Notes: a model not told the origin generated them from the sequence alone. 64,000 nt of DNA from Limnephilus marmoratus (GCA_917880885.1 OU862913.1:24623286-24687285); one strand, 5' to 3'. Counted from the first letter of the stretch, positions 42,837 to 54,226 are shown. A program made the numbers and translations.

Positions 42837-45010
42837 CAGTGGCGGACCGAGAGTTTTCAGTGAGCTAGAATGCTAAGATTGAAAAATACGACATTACTGG
42901 TGTAGTTGTACCAGAAAATGATTTTTTTTTTATTTTTTATTTCAACTTTTTGTATGAAGAATTCAGGATTCTTTCAGTCTAAGGGGCCCGTGCCCCCCTT
43001 GACTGAAAGATCTCATACAAAAAATTGAAATTTAAAAAAAAAAATAAAAATCATTTTCTGCTACAACTACATCAGTAATGTCGTATTTTTCAATCTTAGC
43101 ATTCTAGCTCACTGAAAACTAGACATGGGCAGACTCATTCCCAGGAGTGAATCGATTCATTGTGATTCTCTCGGCCTTTTGAATTGATTCATTCTATTCA
43201 TTCCTTTAAATTCAAAAAAAAAAAAAAAAAACCCCTCGCTTACTAAAAACTAGATTACTTCTACATACTTCTTAGTTCTCCTTTAGATGCATGTGTTTGC
43301 TCTTTTTAGTGTCGTTATTTTTCGTTTCATCGAGTTTCAAATCACAACGGTGATAAAGAAGTTTTCACTACGCAAAGCACTCTTCTTAGGGTAAATTAAG
43401 TTGTTCTGAAAAATCGTAGGTATTAAAAACGATGCGCGACGTGGTTAATGAAATATTTATATTTCAATGTGTCCTACTTAGATATTATTGAGAAAGAAAA
43501 GACAAATTTTTAACAAGAAAAATGTGTTTATATTAGGCAAGCAATTAAATCTTAAAATTAAACAGTTTTTGTGGTTAACCCTTAAAGTTTTACTAATTTT
43601 TATTTATTTATTAAACTTAAAATTTTCATTTTACGTGATCTAAACTTCCCACTACCTTCAGCCTCGCAAAAAATCCCAATTGGGGATGCCATAGTTTCAT
43701 TAGCTCCAGACGGGATTTGTGCGGAATTCACATAAAAAACATACTATTATCGCGCTTTCATAGGTAGGTATATCCGGACCGGTCACCTGGAATAAGCTCC
43801 ACTCAAATATATATATTTTAAATGCACCTACCCTATGGTGAAGTTAAAACCATGCGCCGAATAAAAACTAATTAAAAACCCTGGCGACACGCGTCGTATA
43901 ATTTGTTACAAAAATAAAGGAACAAATCGCTCGATTATCATTTATCAGTATCACGGTTCGATAGCGACTGATGTTTTGTTTACGGCTAGAGTAGACAGAG
44001 ACAGATACCTAAAAAAAACAATAATATAGAAACATCATTTTGTTTCTACAAGCATTGCATCACAATTTACGCACGTGTGAGAGAGAAAAAACATAGGATT
44101 AACTTTTGCTTTATAAACGTTCCGCGGTCCGAAGTGGGAAGTTTCACCCTAAGATGACGGCTTGGCCGCGCGGGGACTAACGACGAACCGATTCTCTGCG
44201 GGCATCAAGAAATGAATTGGGAACTTCTGACTAATAAGTGTCTTTTGTCTTGCTGTGACTTGAATAACTTGCATTCCGCGGACCGGCCGGATCGACTCGA
44301 CACGTGGGACCCCGGGACCCCGGGACCCGTGGGTCTACGACGTCACAAATGAATAAGAAATAAATGTTTTGATTCCTTGAATAAGTGAAACAGAGATTGG
44401 GGTTGCGGATTGAGTTCGCACAGACCGAACAGCTTGTAGGACTATGACCACGGAGGAACGATTCCTCCGTGACTATGATTGGCCGGACTGGCGGGACAAC
44501 TGTGAAACAGACGCGACACACGGAGCTCAGAATTATTTGGATCTTGGCTGACTCGCTTGGCGGTTTTGTCACTTGGATTGGGGACGGCGACTCTGGCCTA
44601 CGGGGTTTTTTGTAGGTATAAGATTTACTGCGCGGGATACTACACAGTACCCGTGATAGGCAATTTCGCGGCGCGCTTCGCCTGTGGTAGGTGTACCTAT
44701 CCGCGCAACAAATATCCAGAATAATATTTTTATTTAATTTCTACGAACACTACAATATTTATAGAGTACATTATTATTTTCTTACCTCAATATAACATGA
44801 AATATTTAACTGTAAAATAAATTAATCAAAATAAAAACAAATATGGTGCTGTTAAAAAATCGTAAGATGCAAGGCCAAGGGTAAGGAATAAAGATTTAAT
44901 TCCTTTTGAAAATGAGAATCAGATCGAGTGTGTTACAAGATTGAATTTATTCATTTAATTCAGTCATTCAATTTTGCCCACGTCTACTGAAAACTCTCGG
45001 TCCGCCACTG
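42837..45010. mobile_element. Palindromic hAT-type MITE interrupted by a hAT element
   Basis: Ends CAGTGGCGGACCGAGAGT and ACTCTCGGTCCGCCACTG are inverted repeats. The left remainder (42837-43119) is itself a hairpin, with AGCTAGAATGCTAAGATTG repeated in inverted form 43090-43112. Without the hAT insertion it would be about 300 bp long. Inserted in a LINE. Confidence 0.8.
43120..44986. mobile_element. hAT element, non-autonomous (1.87 kb)
   Basis: Ends TAGACATGGGCAGA and the complement of TAGACGTGGGCAAA; flanks are both CTGAAAAC (43112-43119 and 44987-44994), a perfect 8-bp duplication. The interior has a GC-rich part (44100-44720) and no recognisable transposase; the ORF at 44231-44572 (minus) resembles nothing known. 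Confidence 0.85.
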
Positions 45011-45177
45011 TTTTTTAATACGAACCTCGCTAAATTCACAGCATTCATAAAAAAATAACACTCGATCGAATGCCATAATATGGAAATTATAAGGACTGTT
45101 TATAATTCTAATAAATATAAAAATAAAATAATTAAAAGTCCTGCATTCCGTGCCGTTAAGGCTGTATGTATCTAACC

Positions 45178-45380
45178 ATTTGACTCGTCGGTGGTTGAGT
45201 GGGCATAGCGCTTGGATCCCATCCGGGCGTCGCGTGTTCAATTCCTCGGCTGGCTAAGTCCTCCATCACAACACAAGCAACATTTTCGGCTTTCTGTGGT
45301 GGTAGAAGGAGATTTATAACATTGTTGGGTTATTCGTAACCTGGGAATGTTTGCCCTTCTTTTAAATAAAAAAAAAAAAA
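45178..45380 (+). mobile_element. tRNA-derived SINE
   Basis: Head GGTGGTTGAGTGGGCATAGC resembles an A box, and GTGTTCAATTCCTCGGC a B box, spaced as in a tRNA with a disturbed anticodon arm. The body is about 120 bp and ends with a 14-base A run. Not a functional tRNA. Confidence 0.7.
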
Positions 45381-45500
45381 TTATTATCTCTATTTTAATT
45401 TTATACAATCCATTTTCTAGTCTAAACCCAAAGATTTGTCAATGTGTCTTGTGTTGAAATTCTTCTAATTTTGAAATAAAACCATGATTTCTGTTTTCAG

Positions 45501-45581
45501 ACCCACGAAGAGTTGATGACGGAATTGATGGCAGAATTATCTCCCATTTCTCCAAAGCAATTGCCCCTCATGTTATACCAG
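45501..45581 (+). CDS. PARS2: Mitochondrial prolyl-tRNA synthetase, exon 3
   Basis: Twenty-seven codons between TTTTCAG|ACC and CAG|GTATTG. Begins THEELMTELM, the TxE element that contacts ATP and proline in ProRS, and ends KQLPLMLYQ, matching the family consensus just before motif 2. Phase 0 at both sides. Recognised only by family pattern and splicing because it is so short. Confidence 0.9.
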
Positions 45582-45615
45582 GTATTGCTTTTCATTATTT
45601 AACCCTACTAATTAA

Positions 45616-46288
45616 CCAGTCAGCAACGTAAGCAGATATACACGTTAAAATAACGATAGCAGTCAAGTACAATAAGCGTGTTTACACGTCAACGCTTGTG
45701 TCTCCATAGAAACCGTTATAACTCCGTTATTGTTTTAGTTACATCCCTAAAATAAAAAGCAAAAGGTCGATAGTGAATCATGCTGCACATCTCTATTCAA
45801 GTTGTCCATAGAAATACATAAAAAGAACATTCTGTCAGACGCGCAGTCTGACACATAATTTATCCCGCCAAATTTCCTACGGGCGCCCAACATTGTTAAT
45901 TTTTATTAAATATTTTTATATGAAATGATAAAAAAGTGAAGTGACAAAAGTGTTTATTACACATTTATACAATAGAATAAGTATTGTTGTTTACATAATC
46001 TGTGATTTTAGTACTTTTTCACATAAAAACATCACGTGAGTCATTTTTACCTATTTTTAATGTTTGCGTTCTAAATTTTAATATTTCCAAATGCTAATAT
46101 TTATTTGTAATATAATAATTTGAAAGCTTATTTTGTAACCTTTCTAAAACAGTTTTTGATTTTCGCCTATATTCAGAAATGTTTAATTTATAGAGCTTTA
46201 ATTGTGAAGCGGTAATAATACAAAGTTTTCGTAAAATGTCATTTCGTTTAAAGACATTAAAAGTGCATATTGGCGATTTTCTGAGGGG
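45616..46288 (+). mobile_element. piggyBac-type MITE, copy 3
   Basis: TTAA at 45612-45615 and 46289-46292; colinear with 39889-40560. The left end reads CCAGTC instead of CCCCTC; the right end is GAGGGG. In PARS2 intron 3, 34 bp after the exon 3 donor. Confidence 0.8.
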
Positions 46289-46302
46289 TTAACTATCCAA
46301 TT

Positions 46303-46545
46303 AACCCCCCAGGCTAATATGTTCACTTTTGGGAACAACTCATAGAAATCGTTGAGTCTATGATGGGAAATATGATCAAAACGGTGTTAGAAAGAAAAAA
46401 AAACGCCCGTATATATTCAAATCTAAAATTTAACCACTAAATCATTAAAATGTATACCTTTATGAAACCGAAGTTTCTGACCGCAATTTGATAATAATTT
46501 ATGAATCTTTGGGAATTCTTAATTAATTATTTTTATGCGAATGAT
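46303..46545. mobile_element. TTAACCC-ended repeat fragment
   Basis: Starts TTAACCCCCCAGGCTAA and is colinear with parts of 30285-30434 and 30765-30850 (ATGAAACCxAxGTTxC, CCGCAATTTGA blocks). Confidence 0.45.
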
Positions 46546-47842
46546 AATTTATTTATTTTATTTATTAATTTTCAACGCCCTGATGGGCTTTTACATGACA
46601 AGTTTATAATATAGAGACAGTTTTTTGAATAAAAAAGATAAACTATAACAGCCTTACTCATCATAAAACCGTATCACGGCTCTGTAGCGGCTCTGTAGCT
46701 ACACAGTGGAGTAAGCTTACACTGCTCAGGGTAAAAATGTTTACTCATCATCATAATGTTTCTCGACAGCTGTTATGATTTTTTTACGGTAGCAACACTG
46801 CTCCAAAGCTCAAAAATGCGACCAATTTAGCATTTCGCGGCGTGTTGCCAACTTCACGTTTATTCATACATCAACACGACGTTGACTTTGGTAAATCTAT
46901 ATTTAGACACCTAAAATCTCCTTCCGTGAATGCCGCAAATGGATCGTACCTTTTTTAAACCTTTTCCGTGGCCGTGGTGCACGAATGCTGCGAATACGGT
47001 CAATATTTGCCAAAGCTCCGTTCAAAATGTCAAGATTCTCATAAAAGTTCGCCATTTCGTCAGTTACCACGGGGTACTGAGTTAACCCTGGTGATCGGGT
47101 GGTTTAAATTCTGACAGCTACTACATCTCCCGGTTCAGCGTCTCGGTAAAAACACGCGCATGCGCGCGATTAACCCACCATGTTGAGTAACAATTTCACC
47201 TAACCCGCTCTTGCTCCGAGGTGTAATCTTATTTTGCGATGATGAGTAAGGCTGTAAAAATATAACTAGTAAACATCATATGAAAGGTAGGTATACAGAT
47301 AAATTTAAGGAAAGAGAGGGCATTACAATAAAAGAGAAAGTTTCTAAGTTGTAAATGGCATAGAAATAAACTAGTAGGTATGTTAGTAATTACAAAATTT
47401 ACAGGTGACTAATTAAATGTGATGAATAATACATGACAAAATGCAAGATACATAAAAAGAAAACGTTAATAAGTTTTTACATTGTAGATTAATATAGAAA
47501 TACACAAATATATGCAATAGACCCTACGTGATGCTCCTTACATATCAAAATATTCTACATCAACATATTTTTCAGTTATTTCTTGAATAACGGTAATTTT
47601 GTATTAAATACATCGATATTTGAGGTGAATTTGTTCCCTAGTGTGTGTACAGAATTATTGTTGCAGAATGTGTTTTGCCTTGTTTCTCGAATAGGTACTT
47701 TAAAATCAATGAGATGCAGGAGTTCGCAACAATCTAATTCGGAGTGAATAATTTTAAACAAAAAAGTTAGGTCGTTTATTTTTCTTCCGTTTTCTAAGGA
47801 ATGCAATTTAAGTGTATTTAGTAAAGATGTGTTATATGTTTA
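46546..47842 (-). mobile_element. CR1/Daphne-like LINE, minus strand, interrupted
   Basis: Tail (ATTT)n at 46548-46566. Coding remnant at 47576-47830: KINDLTFLFKIIHSELDC, LLHLIDFKVPIRETRQN and KFTSNIDVFNTKLPLFKK. A Harbinger element splits its 3' UTR, and a TA-flanked element lies at its upstream end. Confidence 0.7.
46649..47254 (-). mobile_element. PIF/Harbinger element, non-autonomous (606 bp)
   Basis: Inverted ends CAGCCTTACTCATC and GATGAGTAAGGCTG with TAA on each side, the expected 3-bp duplication. On the minus strand a small frame starts MANFYENLDILNGALANIDR; a shift then gives YDPFAAFTEGDFR, like the start of a Harbinger transposase. The catalytic part is deleted. Confidence 0.8.
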
Positions 47843-48575
47843 CAGTTTGTCAAATAAGAGTAGAAAACATAGGAGGGCGCCGCTGTTGTTCAAATGTCAA
47901 TACTAAAAATATAATTCATGGTGGATTTGTAAACCTGTGTAATTTGTAAAAAGTTAAAAAGGCATAAAAGTGAACAAAATATTTTTTCATTGCAATATAG
48001 ACAGCCACTGATCTCAAAATTAGAATTGCATGTAGGTATATTATACCTTTGCAATTTTATGTTAACATAATGAAGAATAACGATATTATAATAAAATATA
48101 AAGCACAGTATAGAAATTGCTCACATTTATTTAATACTAGCATTGCCCGGGCTTTAGACCATGTCTCTAATTTTAGATCTGAATACATAAAATTATTTAG
48201 TTACACCACTTTTAGTATGAATTAGTTAAACCCATTCCAGTCTAAAAGTAGTGTAACTAAACTCACCATTAGTGATTCTTCCTTTCTACTTACTGTTTAA
48301 TTCAAATTTATGTTAAATTAAATGAAAACAAATCACTTTGTAAAACACCATTTAATCAAATGTATGTCATTAAGTAGGTACCTTAACAATAGTGCTTCTT
48401 TGATTTTATTTTTTTTTCTTTAAGTACAAAAAATGTTTTTTAAAATGTGATTTACAATCTTCTATATATTCAGTGTCATTGCGCTTTAAAAGAATATTCG
48501 ACAGTTAAATTGGTGTTGCCAGCCTACAAATTTTGTTGTTCAATTTTAAATGTTTTCTACTCTTAATTGACAGAC
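47843..48575. mobile_element. TA-flanked element with 28-bp inverted ends
   Basis: CAGTTTGTCAAATAAGAGTA and the complement of GTCTGTCAATTAAGAGTA, continuing GAAAACAT, with TA on both sides, as in Tc1/mariner-type MITEs. 733 bp, no ORF. The flank at 48600-48690 is a scrap of the piggyBac MITE. Confidence 0.65.
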
Positions 48576-48784
48576 TATATTTTCATCTATTATTTCATCA
48601 CCCTTCTAAAACAGTTTTTGGTTTTCGGATGCATTCGGAAATAATCTGTTTGTTTAAATTTTATTGCAAAGTGAAAATATACACATATTATCCGACCTTC
48701 TGACAGCATCTTTAAGGAATATGCCAGAGGCCTTAGGGTTTAATATTATTTAAATTTAACACATGCGTTTGTATTACGTTGCAG

Positions 48785-48965
48785 ATTGGCCCCAAGTTCC
48801 GGGACGAGATGCGACCTCGTCACGGCATCATACGCAGCCGGGAATTCCTGATGAAGGACCTGTACACCTTCCACGAGGACGAGGAGTGTGCTAGAAGAAC
48901 TTACCACCTCATTGGAGAAGTGTACCAAAGGATATTCCAAGAGATTGGCGTTGATTATATAAAAG
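48785..48965 (+). CDS. PARS2: Mitochondrial prolyl-tRNA synthetase, exon 4
   Basis: Sixty codons plus one base, between TTGCAG|ATT and AAAG|GTATTT. Contains class II motif 2 with its loop (FRDEMRPRHGIIRSREF followed by MKDLYTF), including the arginine that binds the ATP alpha-phosphate. It continues through ARRTYHLIGEVYQRIFQEIG. The antisense ORF over this exon is a shadow. Exon and donor are intact. Confidence 0.95.
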
Positions 48966-49024
48966 GTATTTATGAATCAGTTGTTTCACAGGAATTCAAA
49001 TTTCAGTGTGAAAACCTCACAAGA

Positions 49025-49140
49025 ATTCAACTGCTCCCGTCTGGAAGTAGTGAGACTATGGCGTCCCCGATTGGAGTATGTTGTGAGGCTGAAGGTAAGT
49101 GCGGATGGGAAGGAGATGGGGAAGAGGAAGGTGGGGAATT
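49025..49140 (+). repeat. Dispersed repeat, shared with 52298-52415
   Basis: CAACTGCTCCCGTCTG, GTATGTTGTGAGGCTGAAG and GGAGATxGGGAAGAGGAAGG occur in the same order in both places. In the second place a SINE head and tail follow directly, so this may belong to a longer SINE or LINE tail. Confidence 0.6.
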
Positions 49141-49330
49141 ACCTAATATCAATAATAACTCATATATTAAAGGCCCGCAACCCCGATTTGTCCCCGGTTG
49201 CAGAGCCTTTACGAAATCATATAATAACTCGTATATTATGCAATCTGGCGGAGAAACAGTTTCCTGGTTAAAGAAATGATGAGAGTTATTGGGAGCAAGT
49301 CTTTAACGGGATACTTGAATAAATAATTTA

Positions 49331-49535
49331 TTGAAAGCATCTCTCAAATTAATACCCGACGTTGTTGTTAACCCCACAAATTATAATACCGACTCAACCA
49401 AACAATTATTATTGGTCTTCAGGAAAATAAATGTAAAATATTTATTTAATATTTTAAAACAAATTAAATCAAAGAGTAGTTCAGATGGATTAACTATTAG
49501 AATAATTAGACGAGCTTTTCCAGTAATTGGAGCTT
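49331..49535 (+). mobile_element. LINE RT N-terminal scrap
   Basis: Plus strand encodes FNILKQIKSKSSSDGLTIRI followed by FPVIG, the start of a LINE RT domain (KS..DG). Ends in a poly-T run at 49537-49549. Confidence 0.45.
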
Positions 49536-49619
49536 TTTTTTTTTTTTTGAAATATACATACATACAACCATGGACATATGAATATATCTGGACCTGCCCT
49601 AAGTGATAAAAGCGTATTA

Positions 49620-51050
49620 TTTCCCCCTCCCCATAACGGTTCCATGGAGCCGCCTCGAATCGACGAGAGCCTCGCTTGAATCTAAAAAATGTGACATCAT
49701 CATTCTTGTCCTGACCAGCTCCGAGCATGCATCATACATTTTACCAACAAAAATGAGAACTTGTGCTATACATTATACCCTAATATATGTGCATATAGCG
49801 AATGTGGGTGTTTCTCCAGTGAGCTCGTCGCTGGTTACAGGGGTAAGTAAATTATGAAACATTTGTAAAAGTGTCTTAACTAAATACGGCAACAAAATAT
49901 TCCCCTGTGAAAAAGGGCGAACTTTCCTTTGACGCATTTGGACTACGCAAATATGTTAATAACGTGGCGGGCAATTCGCGCTCCCATGTAAACAGGTTTA
50001 TTCATTCAAAAGCAGATTTTGCTTTTAACCCGGCCTGTGCCGCTTGTGCGCCGGCGCACAAAAATGAAAAATCAAAATTTTTACGCAATTTTGACCCTTA
50101 TGTATAAAGAAAGTGTATGAAAAACACGGTCAGAATCGCTAGCTCTATTATCGCCCTTTACCATAGAAAAAGCCGCAATGCAGCCGGTCACTCCGAATAA
50201 TTTATATGAAATTTTTCGTCGGGCGGGATGTGCGCAGGTCTTGCGCATGCGCGAAAAAAAAATATTTTCAACTACGATTTTTACCCTTCTATGTACAAAA
50301 TTTGTATAAGAACACGGTCAGAAATGCTAGCGCCAACATTCTCTATGAGATGGGTAAAAGTTTCATTCACCTTGCAACATTAGTAAATTTTAAAATAATT
50401 TTTAGCTATGACCTCCATCTGTCAAATTTTGCCACGATTATTTTGGTCAAGTCGATGCATGTTATGTGACGAAAACATCGTAAAAACCTATTAATTTACG
50501 TAATTAACGCAAGTAATGTTATTTTGGTACATAGTTTAATGTTCTAGGAACGTGATTCAGTCAATAAAATATACAATAGGTCAAAATTAATCCACAAAAC
50601 TTTCAATTCAAAATTCAAGGTCGGGATTTTTTCCCTTTGTTCCCTGGCCCTTGGGGGGTTAAGAACTAAATGGTGATATTATAATGCGAGATGCCTATAT
50701 ACTGTCAGTTGGTTTTTTTAACGAATCACTTTCATCTTTCCCCTCTTCGCCCTCCATAGTTTGGTTTTACCCCTCATCTGTATCTTCTTGTCTAACCATT
50801 TGGGTGTCTATGCATTTAACAGATTTACATAAGGAAAATATATGGTTCTTAAAAATAATTACAAATAAAGTAATTTCTTGTTAATGAATCTACCCAATTT
50901 AAAAGAGAAAAACATTTCTCGTGTTTCAATTGGGGAGTCGTGTCATTACAGAAAAAGATAAAGGAATAAGATATACTTTTTTTTTTTGCATGAAAGAAAT
51001 AAACTTATGAATGATAACAAGAAATTTACTAACATATCTATTCAAATCTA
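49620..51050 (+). other. PARS2 intron 4, central part
   Basis: No gene. A diverged direct repeat at about 50050-50345 shares ACACGGTCAGAA and GCTAGC blocks, each downstream of a GCGCATGCGC- or GCGCCGGCGC-like site. Otherwise unassigned. Confidence 0.4.
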
Positions 51051-51059
51051 GCCATCTAA

Positions 51060-51285
51060 CAGGGCTAAAGTCATTTCAAGCAACGTTTCAATTCTGAATG
51101 GTGGTCTTACATCAGGGCGATGCTGAGAGTATCTTCCACTCTGGAAAGTGGCGCAAAAATACAATTAATTAATTTAAATAATTAAATTCTACAAACACAA
51201 ATTTATTTGCCCATGCCGGGATTCGATCCTGCCACCTTCGGATTGCAAGTCAAGAGCCTTACCCCTAGACCACCCCGGCTGTCAG
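51060..51285 (-). mobile_element. tRNA-derived SINE B, copy 1
   Basis: Minus-strand head with A box TAGGGGTAAGGCTCTTGACT and B box GGATCGAATCCCGGC; body and tail match 52420-52665. Confidence 0.75.
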
Positions 51286-51419
51286 AATATATATAATCGA
51301 ACGTTACCATTACCTTATCGTCTGCGTTTCAGAATCCAGCTACGAGTGCATCTCGTACCATACGCACCGCGCCACTAATAACATCTGTGTACGTGAAATT
51401 TCACACACTGCTATAATTC

Positions 51420-51765
51420 GTTATCTAATTCAAGAATTCGACACAAGATGACGCTACTTCCGCCAGTAGCTCGCATATGGATGTTTCTTACCTAGGCATA
51501 ACTACTACGGATTTATAGAATTTAAGTATCTATCCAGATATGGAGAGAATACATATGGCGTCATTGCCTCTCATGGTTACTTTAACTCAGTGTTTAGCTG
51601 TCACTGGATCACAGTGGAAACGAAAAACCGTTAATCCATTATTTTTGGAACCAGTTTTTATCGGTAAATGGTTACCTAGACTCAAACTGGGCGAAGCCGA
51701 ATGAAAAAGCCGCCCGCAGGGCCTAGCAGCAAAAACCTGTGAGCAGTATATATTAATTTGGGAGG
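51420..51765 (+). pseudogene. Degraded copy of the small secreted-type ORF
   Basis: Matches the 5' flank and parts of 36847-37146 (GGCGCTACTTCCG-like block, CCGGATATGGA-like start, ACTGGGCGAAGCCGAA, AGGGCCTAGCAG). Internal deletions destroy the frame. Confidence 0.5.
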
Positions 51766-51779
51766 TAAGTGTAGGTATC

Positions 51780-52170
51780 ACCGCTCTGGAAACCATTTAT
51801 TGGATTATCAACACCTCTGCCATAGGTCACCCCAAGTGGTTCGCTGCGTTTGGTGACTGAGTAGGAATGCCTGGGTTCATGGGCTGAGGTTTGTCCGGGT
51901 CTTGGCGGCGGATGTATCTGCCAATCAACTGCATGGCACGCAGTATCGGAGAGACTGGTTGAGGGAGACCTTTTGACCTCTCCAGCAGTACTCTTTCAGT
52001 CCTGGATACACTGACCCCCATAATCCTGCCCACCATTCATACCTTTTTCGTTCCCAGAACTTCCTCTCCCTCCTTTCCTAAAAATACCCTCCACACAGCA
52101 TCCCAGAGATGATATAGGCCCAAAGGGAAATTTTTTCTCAGGGCTTCCTGTATGGAGATAATACAAAAAA
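51780..52170 (+). mobile_element. CR1-like LINE 3' tail
   Basis: Long copy of the tail family with GGTCACCCCAAGTGGTTCGC, GGTTTGTCCGGGTCTTGGCG, CTCCACACAGC and a short A run. Confidence 0.75.
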
Positions 52171-52198
52171 AATACATATATTATCAATATTTAAAAGT

Positions 52199-53110
52199 AT
52201 TCTATTTTTAAATAAACTGTCAAAAGAAGCGAAGCTCGCAGTCTACAATGGAGTGCTTTTTTTATTTTTTTACATGAATACCGCACAAGAGTCCCAACTG
52301 CTCCCGTCTGAAGCCAGTGAGACTATGGCATCCCCAATTGGGGTATGTTGTGAGGCTGAAGATAGTGGGGAAGGGAAGGAGATAGGGAAGAGGAAGGTGG
52401 GGAAGTACCTGGCTATTCAGATCTGGTCACCAAACACAGCTGATGCCGTTTCAAGCAACGTTTCAATTCTGAATGGTGGGCGATACTGAGAGTATCTTCC
52501 ACTCTGGAACGTGCCACAAATATACTATATATTATTTTAAATGAATAAATTGTGAAATAACACAAATTAATCAAATAAAATTTATTTGCAACGCCGGGAT
52601 TCGATCCCGCGACCTTCGGTGTGCGAGTCCAGAGCCTTACCGCTGGACTACGCCGGCCGTCAAAAACCATCTGAGTGCTGGTACCTACCCTGATGTATGG
52701 CAGTGAGGCATGGAACTGGCAGAGGAAGGATGAAAGTAAACTGAATGCTGTAGAAATGAGATCCCTGAGGCGTATGTGTGGTAAAACAATGTATGATTGT
52801 GTGAGAAATGTGGATTTCTGCAAAGAATGTAAGGTTGAGGTAAACATAATGAGTAAGATTAAGAAAGGGACCCTCAGATGGTTTGGGCATGTAGAGCGGA
52901 TGAACGAGTGTCAATGGTAGTAGAAGTCGGGGACTCCCGAGGAAGACATGGCACGATCAATTGAATCAGATACTTGAGTCGGGCCATGTCTAAAGTCAGA
53001 TTAATAGAAGAGTATGTATGGATGTGAGTAAGGCAAGGAGTGTGTGCCAAGACTGAGTTATTTGGCAGTCTGTCCTCTCTGCCTACCCCTGCGGACAAAC
53101 GGGGTGATAG
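52199..53110 (+). mobile_element. RTE-like LINE interrupted by SINE B
   Basis: Starts KLSKEAKLAVYNG (52199-52250), is interrupted at 52255-52665 by the dispersed repeat and a minus-strand SINE, then continues LVPTLMYGSEAWNWQRKDES, VEMRSLRRMCGKTMYDCVRN and KGTLRWFGHVERM (52675-52920). 3' end CTACCCCTGCGGAC. Related to 29150-29830. Confidence 0.8.
52420..52665 (-). mobile_element. tRNA-derived SINE B, copy 2
   Basis: On the minus strand GCCGGCGTAGTCCAGCGG (A-box arm) and GGGATCGAATCCC (B box) with an almost complete tRNA-like cloverleaf, then a body to CATTTCAAGCAAC-like tail. Not a functional tRNA because no matching acceptor stem is seen and copies are dispersed. Confidence 0.8.
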
Positions 53111-53179
53111 TTATTCTATTTTGTCGTGGATCCTTTTGGCCAGGGCGATACTGAGAGCGTTGGTTGTTTTGTTGCTTAG

Positions 53180-53367
53180 TGGAAGCGGACACGGGCGTGA
53201 TGGGAGGTAGCTTGTCACACGAGTACCATTACCCCGCCGCCATAGGAGAGGACAGGCTGCGCCAGTGCACATCCTGCGCTCACCAGACTTCGCCCCTTCT
53301 CCACGACGAGGGCACCAAGTGCTCCCGCTGCGGTGGGAACCATGTCAAGGAGATTATGGGAATTGAG
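53180..53367 (+). CDS. PARS2: Mitochondrial prolyl-tRNA synthetase, exon 5
   Basis: Acceptor TTGTTGCTTAG|TG completes the valine codon begun in exon 4; donor GAG|GTAATA, phase 0. Encodes VEADTGVMGGSLSHEY, the catalytic-core strand that binds proline, then IGEDRL and a four-cysteine ribbon (CTSC ... CSRC) as in other PARS2 proteins, ending KEIMGIE. There is no bacterial-type editing insertion, as expected for the mitochondrial enzyme. The next residues (motif 3 and the anticodon-binding domain) must lie beyond 64000, past the LTR retrotransposon that begins 58 bp after this donor. Confidence 0.95.
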
Positions 53368-53425
53368 GTAATAATATCTATGTATATAAAAATCAATATA
53401 TGTTTGTTTCTGGGTTTGTATATAT

Positions 53426-54215
53426 TGTTATGGGCAGAACGCATAACTGCTCTACAATATGTCCCCAGGCCAGCTCACGGTAGAGACAAAAGTACCCTCT
53501 ATCTCAGAGGGCAGGTCGCACGAATGCGTCGGGATCTCTCTCTCTCTCTCCTTCTCTCTCCCACAATCGTCTGGGAATACTCACTGGGGAAAGGCTCCTG
53601 CCGAGGCAGATTGACAACAGGATGTAATTAATAGACTCATGTATTGTAAATTCAAACACAGTACAAGGGTTATTACAGCACAATTCAATTCAAGAGATGC
53701 ATGTTACACAAACCTAGCTATCGAGTTTATATCTCATAATCCCTGTCAACGAAACTTTCTGAGTGGTGGCTTTACGCGAGAGTTCAAACAGTCTATCGTT
53801 ACGGACACATTAAAGAGGGTAAATCAGAGGACAGCTTACATGGTGATTGAAGAATCCTTCGGCTCTCGGGTTCAGCAGGGCTCATCCCGAGTCTAGGACA
53901 GGTCCCGAAGTTCACAGGCATGGTAGAACACCAGCGCTAACACTCGTATGTACTTTAATTACATCGCAGATGTTACTGCGTTTAATTTGATCGGGCTAGT
54001 TAGCCGCGAACTGTATAGTTCGCGGAGGAGTGTCACGTGCGCCTGAGACGGCTTGTACTACTCGACTGGTGGCGGCGCGGCGGAGCGTGCCGGAATGCCG
54101 AGGGGAGAGGAGGTAGGTAACAGGAAACAGCGGGGAGCAACGAGTTGTTGCCCGCAGCGGTTTGTTTAGGGACTCGCGTTGGCGCTCCCTGTTGCTCTAA
54201 AAACGTACCATAACA
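53426..54215 (-). repeat. 3' LTR, 790 bp
   Basis: Bounded by TGTTATGG ... CCATAACA, an 8-bp terminal inverted repeat with the TG...CA rule. Contains a (CT)n tract (53528-53555) and a perfect hairpin CCGCGAACT-GTAT-AGTTCGCGG at 54004-54025. The adjoining purine tract on the minus strand (GCGGGGGGAAG, 54216-54226) is the likely polypurine tract for plus-strand priming. Confidence 0.95.
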
Positions 54216-54226
54216 CTTCCCCCCGC
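54216..54226 (-). other. Polypurine tract
   Basis: GCGGGGGGAAG on the minus strand directly before the 3' LTR. Confidence 0.8.

Noticed and set aside
44231..44572. 113-codon ORF inside the hAT element
   Set aside because: No hAT transposase motif or other similarity recognised; a GC-rich stretch makes chance ORFs likely.
48746..49279. Long ORFs on both strands at PARS2 exon 4, one running past the donor
   Set aside because: Only 48785-48965 is coding by family match and splice phase; the rest is intron or antisense shadow.
51204..51283. tRNA-like sequences with a good B box (also 52590-52665 and 45185-45255)
   Set aside because: They are heads of dispersed SINEs: the acceptor stem does not close and SINE body sequence follows.
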